The notes beneath the pieces were generated by a model, which searched no databases, was not told the DNA's origin, and saw only the letters and a list, made by a program, of their open reading frames with translations. From Cepaea nemoralis (Eukaryota > Mollusca > Gastropoda > Stylommatophora > Helicidae), in the NCBI GenBank assembly GCA_014155875.1, contig JACEFZ010024509.1, positions 498,501 to 562,500 on the forward strand: 64,000 bases of DNA, written 5' to 3'. How positions within the stretch are numbered: the stretch's first letter is position 1; the number at the start of each line of letters is the position of its first letter. The translations under genes and the position numbers were made by a program. Of the stretch, positions 44,686 through 53,983 are shown in pieces.

Positions 44686-45196
44686 TGCCTTATACATGTT
44701 CATGGCCCTGGTATCTGCAATGTCCTGTGTTCGTCTTCGTGCTGACCTACCTCTGCCTATTCTTCCAGAAAGCATGTCTTCCATCAATGCTCTTTCCACC
44801 TCACTGTCACACTTAAAGTAACATTTAAAATCATTTCAGTTTCCGAGACATGACTCTATTAATGAGCCAGTTTTCTCCTTTGTTCAAATCTTGTAGAATG
44901 CCAATATGTGGTTTCATCTCGGTCTATAACCTGTAACACAGCAAACCCAGATGAACATAAATATAAAGAGACTTTTATAATAGAGACAGATTTGGAATAT
45001 CCAGCTCCTTTATTGTTGGAGGACAGAAGGAATAACTCCTACTGAAAATTATATCTACAGCTATTGTTATGTGTCTAAGATGTGTCTATTTTTGCAACTA
45101 AATTAGTAGTGCAGAATAGATCAACCATAGATCTACACACTTTCATCCATCTATGCCGGACTACTTATCAACCACTGGTATTCACTTTAGATCACC

Positions 45197-45198
<2 letters not shown>

Positions 45199-45264
<66 letters not shown>

Positions 45265-45320
45265 CACGCACGCACGCAAGCACGCACGCACACAAACACA
45301 CACACACACACACACACACA
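45199..45320. repeat. (CA)n microsatellite
   Basis: About 120 bp of CA with a GCA-rich interruption near 45260-45290. Absent from the duplicate at copy 1. Confidence 0.97.
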
Positions 45321-45714
45321 TATTTCTTTATCACTTCTCTTCGGACACCGTCAACTACATAACATTCTTCCAGGAACAGTCAGTCTACAGTATGCATATT
45401 CCTTCTCCTGCTAAATCGGAGTACAACACTGCCCTCCAAGGTCCTTTACTATAGCGGAATACACGTTTAAACCGACATCCCCTTAGTCCGGCGGTAACCC
45501 ACTACAATGAGTGTACGGCCATCCCTCTCTCAACTGCTGAGTCCTCTGACTCCGGGTCAAGTTTCTCTTCTACTTGCCCAAATCTCAATCTTGTATGGTT
45601 TACAGTTTAATTTTGTACTCACCCGAGCTGTCTATCAGAAATATATCACCACCACCACCATCACCACCACAACACGCACAACCATCATCACCATCATCAC
45701 ATGCCTTGCCAAGT

Positions 45715-46165
45715 GGCGCTCATGTCTCTCCACAAATCTTGGTCAGTGGTGTCCTGTCGGTGACACTCCTCCCTGTCATTTGTCCTCAACTCTCCACAAA
45801 TCTTGGTCCTTGGTGTCCTATCGGTGATATTTCCAATTGTCATTGTCCTCATGTCTCTCCACAAATCTTGGTCCTATGTGTCCCATCGGTGATATTCCTA
45901 CCTTTCATTGTCCTCATGTCTCTCCATAAATCGTATTCCTTGGGTCTTATCGGCAATATTCATCCGTGCCATTGTCCTCTTGTCATTCCACAAATCTTGA
46001 TCCGTGGTGTCCTTTCGGTGATATTCCTGAGTGTCATTGTCATCATGTCTCTCCACAAATCGTAGTCCTAGGTTTCCTATCGGTGATATTTCTCCATGTC
46101 ATTGTTCTCATGCCTCACCATAAATCTTGGTCCTTGGTGTCCTGTCGGTGATACTCCTTCCTGTC
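45715..46165. repeat. ~65-bp minisatellite, about seven units
   Basis: Units of the form 'ctctccacaaatcttggtcc', 'ggtgtcctgtcggtgatatt', 'cattgtcctcatg'. The paralogous array at 1914-2040 has two. Confidence 0.88.
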
Positions 46166-46471
46166 ATTTTCTTCTACCATCAAGCAACATTTCTCTCGGT
46201 CTGCCACTGCCTCTTCTATCACTGAACTTTCCAATAGTCACGTGTTCTCTCATGTCTCCATTCTCGGTATATAACCAATGGACACAATTTGTCTCTTTCT
46301 TATAGGTGTGTAAACTGTTCTTCTTCCACCAATCTCTTTCAGGCAATCATTGTTAGTTATTCTGGCCGTCATAAATCTCTTTTGAAATGTCTCTGTCATT
46401 AGCCACATGTCTAATGCTATCACTTTTAAATCATCTGTTACACTTGTATTCATCTGCTTTGTGGTTTTCAA
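46164..46471 (-). mobile_element. Old LINE RT C-terminal fragment
   Basis: The minus strand reads 'TARITNNDCLKEIGGRRTVY', 'IRKRQIVSIGYIPRME' and 'EHVTIGKFSDRRGSGRPRE', a decayed relative of the fragment at 18190-18600. The paralogous stretch 2040-2300 carries the same relic, so the insertion is older than the duplication. Confidence 0.7.
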
Positions 46472-46542
46472 CTATTCACTACATAATTATGTTTTCCAGA
46501 CATCCACACATTTTATACATTCCAATACTACGATGGTCTTTC

Positions 46543-46574
46543 AGAAAGTAATGCACCACATCGTTTTTCTCAGG
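46543..46574 (+). repeat. mariner terminal inverted repeat, left
   Basis: Starts 'agaaagtaatgcaccacatc', ends 'ctcagg'. Pairs with 57240-57271 with one mismatch. Confidence 0.9.
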
Positions 46575-46721
46575 TAGTAATGAAGATAGAAAATGCAATT
46601 TTGCACACGTAAATTATGACAAGTGCTGATTGTGTGTACCAAATTGAAATCTAATTGGCCAAATAATATGGCTACCCTAAACAGTTGAAATGGAGTGGGT
46701 TAGAACTTGCGTTATAATCAG

Positions 46722-48888
46722 TGTCGTGTCCTCCTTTAAAGTGTCGTCCCTGGAGTGAGGAGATCCGACACCCACATTATAATATTATTTTTTTTTTCCC
46801 CCTCAATATTCTGGAGAATCCACCAGCTTCCGTCCAACACACTCCATCAGCCTATGGACACCTTTTCCTATCACTCTCACACTGTCGTACTATGCCCCCT
46901 TCTCATACTTCCCCAACGCAACATACTCAACAACTCTTACTTCTAGAAATTAATAAAGATTAATTTATTAAAATAAAAGTGTAACGTGTATGAGACGTGT
47001 ATGCGAAGAAAATGTGTGACGTGTTCTATAAAGTGTAGAGAATCTGACTCTCAGACATCAGATCAGTCCGCTGATCACAGCAAAGATAGACCACAGCACG
47101 TTACGTCAGAACAAGTACGTCTCACCCGTTGCCGGAACCATCCTGCCGGATACTGCTTTGCTTCTGTAGACCTCTGGTAATCCCATTTCATGAACATGAG
47201 AAATAGACACCGGTGGTATGAACAGTTACTTATGGACTGGATTCACTCTACACAATGTCCGTTCCTAATGTTCTCTAACCAACTGCACAAGTTCTTTTCT
47301 AGTGTTTACACAGTTAGTAAAGTTAAGTGTTAGTCGACAGATCATCCTCGTTGCACATCGAACCATTCAGTCCGCAAGTGCTAATTACTAATGTTAATTG
47401 TTACTGTACTAACACTAGTTACTCTTAACCGGTTCTCGGTTCGTTACCACTGTTTAATGCTGTATGGTGCAACTGTAATCTTCACTATGTTGGGTGAATC
47501 AACCTCCCTCTAGCTTTTAATCACGTCTGTAAGCAATCTTTATTGATTTCCGAACTGGTGTTCTTCCGACTGGGATTTTCTTCCTTCCCAAAACTTTATT
47601 GAGCTTCCTTGGATCTGGTAGGGAACCTAGGATAGAAACAACACACCTGGTGATAGTACTAGTTCATGATTCTTTCGGCTGAGTGTAAGCCTATCACCTT
47701 GCCTAATGATCGTTAGCTAACTAGACTTAGTCATAGAGCAGATTGGCTACCCACCTAGAGTCGAATCAGGTTATGACAAAGAAAAAATCAGCAAACAGAA
47801 TGTGGAACCCCTCCCACAAGGGACACCTACGGGAAATCCCAATTATCCCTCATTACTCAATTCTCAACTAGTAAAGCTTATCAACACTTCACTAATCTAT
47901 TCTAGCTAACAGAGTCAAGTATCACTTCCCTACTCTAGCTAGTTTCCACTAACAGTGCTAATCATCACACTATAGTTTAACAAGGCTACTGCCTAAAGTA
48001 ATTATAACGAATATATTATAATAGGTTATACCTTAAATGGCACCACTGCAGTCCTATCAATCATATCTACATCTGCCATTATAGGCACGTGTAAAATTAA
48101 GTCACTAATTAACACACGGTAGATATTATTTCCACTAGGCGCTGCCGTGCCCTGGCACTCTGACTAAAGCATAATTTCAAGTCCTCCCTAGCTGGTCACA
48201 ACTAGAGTTTATATGGCAAACTACCAAAGTTGTCCACGTGACTTTATCCTCTTCTCCCCCACACAGGTGTTATTTGGACATATCAACCATTTGCAAGGAT
48301 CCATTTTTCCGGGCTTAAATCCTGTCAAAGTTGTCAGTAATTGTTAAGATTCTCAAAACAAGCCAGCGAATTTTATGACGACTTCCAACAAACAGTTGCA
48401 AATAACCCCGTCAAACTCTTCATGTTCCGGAAACCAAGAATTGACATATGTACTGTTTTCTCCCTACTAAGTACTTCCGTTTTACATCTGCCATTGTGAT
48501 CTCACGGCTTCCATCTGCATTCAAATGTTGACAAACTTGTCAATCTTCTGTTCCGTGGTGACAATATATGTGATTCTAACTGGTAATGAACTGCCAACTC
48601 GGTGTATCCCTTCCTTCTCACTCAACACCAAATGTGTAGATGGGCTGACCCCACTGCTTCCATTTACATTCAAATGTAGACAAACTAATCAAGGCGATGC
48701 CAGGACCTGTCACCATCAACACCGACCGTTCCAAATCCGTTATAGATGTACACGTGCAGCTACAAATATTGTCCTGAGATTTTGACATCCGCGGTGTTTT
48801 TCCAGTTAGTAAAATAATGGTGCTGAAAATACACGCCAAGCAAACGTCGGGAATATTTATCTGTTTAACTCATGGCAATCTCGCGACA
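46722..48888 (-). repeat. 3' LTR of the Gmr1-like element
   Basis: 2167 bp. Differs from the other LTR by C at 47422 (T at 54683) and by a T10 against T9 run at about 46788. In element sense it carries a possible TATA-like 'ctttatagaac' (near 47030) and 'tttaataaattaatcttt' with AATAAA (near 46970), then a pyrimidine-poor stretch to the end. The LTR is long for the group. It also contains a LINE 3'-tail block at about 47333-47386. Confidence 0.95.
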
Positions 48889-48903
48889 TAGGCCCCCTCT
48901 TAA
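48889..48903 (-). promoter_or_regulatory. Polypurine tract of the Gmr1-like element
   Basis: The minus strand reads 'aagagggggcc' then 'ta' directly before the 3' LTR. It primes plus-strand DNA synthesis in LTR elements. Confidence 0.75.
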
Positions 48904-48952
48904 GAGAGTAGTCCATCTCACTCTCCTCCACCATGAGTTAAATCCAGATAAT

Positions 48953-51900
48953 TCATTCCTCTTCTTCAGGAGCTGGGTGTCTTGACAAGAAATCCGCTCC
49001 AACATTCTCCTTCCCAGGAATGTACTCTACTGTGAAATTATACGGTTGAAGTAACAACGACCACCGCATCAAACGTGCGTTGAGCTTCTGAGAAGTAGCC
49101 AGGAACATCAGGGGCTGATGATCCGACTGAACCCGAAACTTAACTCCATACAAATATGGCTGAAATTTTTGCACTGCCCATACGAGGGACAAGCATTCTC
49201 TCTCGACGGTTGAATAATTCCTCTCCGCCTGTAGAAGTTTCTTACTTGCGTATGCCACAGGTTTCAAAACCGAAGCATCGTCTTTTCCTTCCTGTAACAA
49301 AGCGGCTCCAATTCCAATCCCACTCGCATCCGTTCTCAACACAAATGGTTTGGAAAGGTCAGGGAGCTGTAATACAGGTTTGCTGACCAAGGCCTCCTTT
49401 AACTGACTATAGGCATTCTCACATTCTGGTGTCCAAATGATTTGATCCGGGAATCCCTTTTTCAAGGTTTCGGTCAACGGAGCTCCCAGTTCCGTGAAAT
49501 GTGGGATAAATTTGTGGTAGAACCCACACAACGAGAGAAAAGATCGCACATCCTTCTTCGTTTTTGGCCTTGGTGCATTTCTGATTTTCTCCAGGTTCTT
49601 CTCTTCTGGAACAATGTGTCCTGGAGTGATGGTGTGACCTAGAAATTCCAGAGTCTGGTAACCAATCATGCACTTGGTTGGACGAGCAGTAAGCCCTGCT
49701 TCCTTGAGCCTATTAAACACTCTCTCCAAGGATTGTAAGTGGTCATCCAGGCTGTCACTGGAAATCAGAATATCATCCATAAATGAGATGATGGACGGAT
49801 CCTGTAACGGATCTAGTAAAGTCCTCATCATGCGTGTAAACACACTAGGTGCATTGCTGAGTCCAAAGGGCATGACCTTGAATTCGTAGTGTCCACTGGG
49901 TGTACTGAAAGCTAACAGTGGTCGAATCTCCGGTTTGACTGGTATCTGATAGTACCCCCGACTCAGATCCACCTTTGAAAAGTACCGAGCCTTATGGAGC
50001 CTAGCGAATAGCTGAGTTGGATTCGGCAAAGGTTCCACCTGAAACTGTGTATGACTGTTCAGGAGTCGGTAATCTATACACAACCGGTGTTCTCCACTTG
50101 GTTTGCGTAACAAAACTACCCCCGCATTGTATGGGGATGTGGATGGTGCAATCACGTCATCCTCCAGCAATTTTTTTATTTCCTCCTCCAGGGCCTTTTC
50201 TTTAGAGAATGGCACTGGGTAAACCTTCTGACGAACCGGCTCCTGTGTGGTCAAAGTCATCTCAAACTCCACCAACCTCGTTCGTCCAGGTTTATCAGTC
50301 AGTATCTCCTTATGAGACTTGAGAACCTGGGTTATCCTTTCCCTCTCCTGGGAGGTCAGATCAGGGTTCACTTGTACATCCCTATAGGTTTCCTGGTGTA
50401 CTAAGGGATATTCCCTGCCCTCGCTGGTTCCCACTTCTGTCTCCACTGCAACTGCCATTGCCATGAGGTGAGCTGCCTTGTCTCCGGGTCTCTCTTCGTA
50501 TTTCCGCAAGAGATTGATATGGAAAATCTTCGACTTTCCCCGGATCCGGATTTGATAGTTGGTTCTGGATATCACCCTTTCCACGGGAAATGGTCCTTGC
50601 CAACCTATCTCCAGTTTGTTGTTTCCCGTTGGGAGTAGCAACAAGACTTTATCTCCCACCTCTAGAGATCTTTCTTTAGACCTACGGTTGTAGTAAGCCG
50701 CATGTCTTTTCCTGGCCTTTTTCAAGTTTTGATTTGCCAGAGTCCATCCCTTGTGGAGTTTTTCTTTCAGTTCCTCCACGTATTGATAGGATGAGATCAC
50801 TTCTTCTGACGTCCCCTCTTCAGTCCAACTCCTCAACATGGCTTCCAACGGTCCTTTGATTGGACGACCAAACAGCAACGTAGCGGGTGGTAGTCCTGTT
50901 GAGCCATGAGGAACTTCCCGATAGGCAAAGAGTGCTGCTGGGATATATTCATCCCACCTATCAGGTTTTTCCTGCGCTAATTTCCTGAGCATTGTCATCA
51001 ACGTGCCGTTGAAACGCTCTACTTGTCCATTGGCTTGAGGGTGGTAAGGGCTGGTATGTATGTGGTTAGAGTGAAACACCCTAAATACCTCCTCCATGAG
51101 TTTTCCACAAAACTGAGATCCATTGTCCGTCAGAATTTGATCCGGAAAGCCTAATCTGGTAAAGGCCTCCATCAGTGCGTCCGCCACTCTTTTCGAGTCA
51201 ATCGTGGTCAACGGTATAGCCTCACCCCACATTGTACAGCAATCCACCATTGTGAGTATATACATGTTCCTCTTCCTAGTCCTGGGAAGTGGACCCACGA
51301 TATCGATGGCTACCCTCTCGAAAGGAGAGTTCATGATGGGCATCTCACCCAACATCACCGGTGCTGTCCAGTGTTTCGGTGCCACCCTCTGGCACTCAGG
51401 GCATGACTTCACATACCGACGCACATCATCTGTCATTCCCGGCCAATAGTAGTGGCAGGAAATCCGCTGCATGGTGGCGGCAATACCCATGTGTCCACTA
51501 AAGGAGATGGTATGCCCCATATGAAGAATCTGGGACCGATGAGCTTTCGGGACGACCAACTGACCGTATAGGTTGTCTCCCCTTCCTGCTCTCCTGTAGA
51601 GTATCCTATTCTTCATGTAGTACTGCCCCCGTCCTGGTGGATCAGCACTTTTCTGCAGCTTTTTGTAGCAAGGACGTAAAGTATCATCCTCACTCTGGGC
51701 AGTTCGTAGCTCCCCCGGCATTGGGTTAGTCACAATTGCGTCTGCCTCTTCCGTTTTCGCCTGAGAGCGAGTCTGCATTGCTCCCATATGAATAGGCTCC
51801 CTGGGCATTCCCAGAAAGACATACCGGCAACCTAGGATGACTGGAAAAATGGGATCGGTCAATACAGCGGCCTTGATGGTGCCGGTGACGTACCGTGACC

Positions 51901-53536
51901 GAATCTCCACATTAGCAATGGGCAACTTCATGACTACAGCACTCTTCTGTGCAGGCTGTATATCCAAGGTTTCACCTGTGAATTGTTCTGGATGTACTAG
52001 ATCCGCAGAAATCACGGCCTCCCCGTCCAGTCCTGTGTCGTATAAACACTCCACTTGACGACCGTTAACCTCTACCAATTCCACTACAGGTGGTTTTTCC
52101 TGGTCTGGAGTCTCTTCCTCGGTCTCGACCTGTTCGGTGGGCTCCACCTTAGGTTTTCCTGAGCACACGACGAATTGAGTGTCTCCTGACTTTCCCCTGC
52201 AGTCAATAGCATTGTGCGTGTTTGACTTGCATTCGTTGCACCATTTCCCTGTCCTAGATTTTCTATTGTCGGACTTGAATGAGCTCTCCTGGTGGCGAGC
52301 TTCCTTGTTGACCTTGGCATTTTCCGTGACAACCTCCTTGGAAGTCACTTGACATGCTGCAAAATGAGGGTTCTTAGCCTTCGATTTGCAGTCCCTCGTA
52401 TTGTGAGAGGGTGACTTACAAATTGAACACCACTTCTCCGACCACGGTCGTTTAGGTGTAGAGCTTGAGGTGCTCTTGCTTCCCTCCTTCTTCTTCTCTG
52501 AACTATCCTCTGATTTTTGCCCATAAGGTTCCCACTTTTTTGTTCCTGAGTTTTTGGCTTCCTTCTTGTCATGTTTCTCTTGACTTTTGGTGTTGGTGGA
52601 AAGGTTTTCCCCTGCCTCCCCATGTACCTCGACGAACCGTTCTGCTAATTTATTCACGAGGTCAATACGTTCCGCTCCTTGTTCTCCCAGGAACGTCCTG
52701 AGAGGTTTAGACATTTGCTTCTTCAGCTGGTCGACCACCATGAGCTCTTCCAGACTCTCATAGTCATGTGCGAACCCAGCCAAATCCATCCACTTATGGA
52801 GATAAGATTTAAGACGCAAACTGTAGGCGGCAAACAACTCTCCCGGTTCTCGTTTCGCTGCTCGAAATTTTTTCCGGTAGGTATGCGATGTAACCTCGAA
52901 TCGTTTCAGCAGAGCCGTCTTTAATTCATCATAATTGTTCTCATGTCCTGGTGGCAGGCGAGTATAAACCTCGTATCCTGTCCCGCGTAATCCCTGGGAT
53001 AGCTTAAGATTCCATTTGTTACGCTCCAGACCCATAGCAACTGACATAGCCTCGAAGCGTTGAAGGTATTGGTCAATCTTCTCTTTGTCCTCCTCGTAGA
53101 CCGCTAAAGGAAACTTCATAGCATGGTACCCATGTCCACCTACTGGTGTTGATCCTGGGATGGAGGAACCTCCAACTGCTCCCTCAGTTTCTCCATTAGA
53201 TTGACTCTTCAACTCGAGTTCCCTCATCCGGTACTCGTGCTCCCTTTTCTGTGCTTCCTGTTCAGCTTCTAATTTCCTAACTGCTTGCTCAGCTTCAAAT
53301 TTCCTAGCTGCTTGCTCAGCTTCCAATTTCCTAGCTGCTTGCTCAGCTTCCAATTTCTTAGCTGCTTGTTCCAACTCCATCCTTCTCAATTCCAGCTCGG
53401 CCTTTCGATCATCCCTTTCTGCTTGACGATACTCTCTCTCCACTTCCTGTATGTAATCCGTTAGAGCAGACCCCGCCAATCCCATTTCTTCCCCCCTTTC
53501 CTTTAATTCTAACGTGCTAAGTTTAGGGGTGGCCAT
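48953..53536 (-). CDS. Gmr1-like Gag-Pol polyprotein, 1527 aa, intact
   Basis: Start chosen at the ATG at 53534-53536 (MATPKLSTLEL), not the in-frame codon 23 upstream that lacks Gag-like context. Domains by residue: Gag with an N-terminal coiled coil of 9-residue repeats ('KLEAEQAAR', ~45-105) and capsid-like region (~150-330); two CCHC knuckles 'CSICKSPSHNTRDC' (~370) and 'CNECKSNTHNAIDC' (~432); protease 'CLYDTGLDGEAVI' (~499); integrase zinc site 'GHTISFSGH' ... 'CPECQR' (~675-715) and core D, D, E in 'VAIDIVGPLP' (~743), 'QILTDNGSQFC' (~802), 'NGQVERFNG' (~838); RT 'GEHRLCIDYRLLNSH' (~1155) and 'ISFMDDILISSD' (~1252); RNase H 'VLRTDASGIGIGAALL' (~1403) and 'SDHQPLMFL' (~1472). It ends 'RHPAPEEEE'. 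A single frame means no gag/pol frameshift. Integrase lies before RT. Confidence 0.96.
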   Translation of the reverse strand: MATPKLSTLELKERGEEMGLAGSALTDYIQEVEREYRQAERDDRKAELELRRMELEQAAKKLEAEQAARKLEAEQAARKFEAEQAVRKLEAEQEAQKREHEYRMRELELKSQSNGETEGAVGGSSIPGSTPVGGHGYHAMKFPLAVYEEDKEKIDQYLQRFEAMSVAMGLERNKWNLKLSQGLRGTGYEVYTRLPPGHENNYDELKTALLKRFEVTSHTYRKKFRAAKREPGELFAAYSLRLKSYLHKWMDLAGFAHDYESLEELMVVDQLKKQMSKPLRTFLGEQGAERIDLVNKLAERFVEVHGEAGENLSTNTKSQEKHDKKEAKNSGTKKWEPYGQKSEDSSEKKKEGSKSTSSSTPKRPWSEKWCSICKSPSHNTRDCKSKAKNPHFAACQVTSKEVVTENAKVNKEARHQESSFKSDNRKSRTGKWCNECKSNTHNAIDCRGKSGDTQFVVCSGKPKVEPTEQVETEEETPDQEKPPVVELVEVNGRQVECLYDTGLDGEAVISADLVHPEQFTGETLDIQPAQKSAVVMKLPIANVEIRSRYVTGTIKAAVLTDPIFPVILGCRYVFLGMPREPIHMGAMQTRSQAKTEEADAIVTNPMPGELRTAQSEDDTLRPCYKKLQKSADPPGRGQYYMKNRILYRRAGRGDNLYGQLVVPKAHRSQILHMGHTISFSGHMGIAATMQRISCHYYWPGMTDDVRRYVKSCPECQRVAPKHWTAPVMLGEMPIMNSPFERVAIDIVGPLPRTRKRNMYILTMVDCCTMWGEAIPLTTIDSKRVADALMEAFTRLGFPDQILTDNGSQFCGKLMEEVFRVFHSNHIHTSPYHPQANGQVERFNGTLMTMLRKLAQEKPDRWDEYIPAALFAYREVPHGSTGLPPATLLFGRPIKGPLEAMLRSWTEEGTSEEVISSYQYVEELKEKLHKGWTLANQNLKKARKRHAAYYNRRSKERSLEVGDKVLLLLPTGNNKLEIGWQGPFPVERVISRTNYQIRIRGKSKIFHINLLRKYEERPGDKAAHLMAMAVAVETEVGTSEGREYPLVHQETYRDVQVNPDLTSQERERITQVLKSHKEILTDKPGRTRLVEFEMTLTTQEPVRQKVYPVPFSKEKALEEEIKKLLEDDVIAPSTSPYNAGVVLLRKPSGEHRLCIDYRLLNSHTQFQVEPLPNPTQLFARLHKARYFSKVDLSRGYYQIPVKPEIRPLLAFSTPSGHYEFKVMPFGLSNAPSVFTRMMRTLLDPLQDPSIISFMDDILISSDSLDDHLQSLERVFNRLKEAGLTARPTKCMIGYQTLEFLGHTITPGHIVPEEKNLEKIRNAPRPKTKKDVRSFLSLCGFYHKFIPHFTELGAPLTETLKKGFPDQIIWTPECENAYSQLKEALVSKPVLQLPDLSKPFVLRTDASGIGIGAALLQEGKDDASVLKPVAYASKKLLQAERNYSTVERECLSLVWAVQKFQPYLYGVKFRVQSDHQPLMFLATSQKLNARLMRWSLLLQPYNFTVEYIPGKENVGADFLSRHPAPEEEE

Positions 53537-53784
53537 TATACAGAGAGGTAAGCTAGCAGGTCTAGTACAATATAACTGCAAATTACTATACCGATATATG
53601 AACAAGTACTATAAATCTCGATATTACCACACACAGTACATTCACTCAGTGACAAGAGTAGAATCAGGACCACAGACCTATGCAGACGTGTGAAGTGTGA
53701 ACAGGTAAGATATTAATCCTAACCCCTATCCACATTCACTCTAGCTGGATTCTCCAAAATGATATCTCCCTCTTATAACTAAGG

Positions 53785-53975
53785 ATCCCGTGTCAAAAGA
53801 CCCCGTTGTCAGAAGATCCCCCTGTCAAACGTTCCTGCTTGCAGGAGATCTCGCTGTCCAAGGATTCCGTTTACGGGAGATCTCGCTGTCCAAAGATCAC
53901 GTTTACGATAGATCCCACTGTCCAAATATCCCGTTTACGAGAGATCCCGCTGTCCAAAGATCACGTTTACGAGCC
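53785..53975 (-). repeat. 32-bp tandem repeats in the element leader
   Basis: About six units, the last four clear, each like 'agatcccgctgtccaaagat' plus 'cacgtttacgag', between the PBS and gag. The last unit overlaps the PBS, since '...cacgtttacgag' runs into 'ccccca'. Confidence 0.88.
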
Positions 53976-53979
53976 CCCA
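53969..53979 (-). promoter_or_regulatory. Primer-binding site, tRNA-Pro type
   Basis: The minus strand reads TGGGGGCTCGT, four bases inside the 5' LTR. These 11 bases equal the start of the well-known tRNA-Pro PBS of murine gammaretroviruses. The match then stops and runs into the leader repeat. Confidence 0.8.
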
Positions 53980-53983
53980 ATAA

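Larger units (their letters stand above)
43941..46530. other. Duplicated noncoding segment, copy 2
   Basis: Paralogous to 1081-2321, with an added MITE (44324-44685), an added (CA)n tract and an expanded minisatellite. No gene recognised. Confidence 0.75.

Noticed and set aside
51204..52924. Plus-strand ORFs over the Gmr1-like gag-pol
   Set aside because: Shadows of the strongly supported minus-strand polyprotein.
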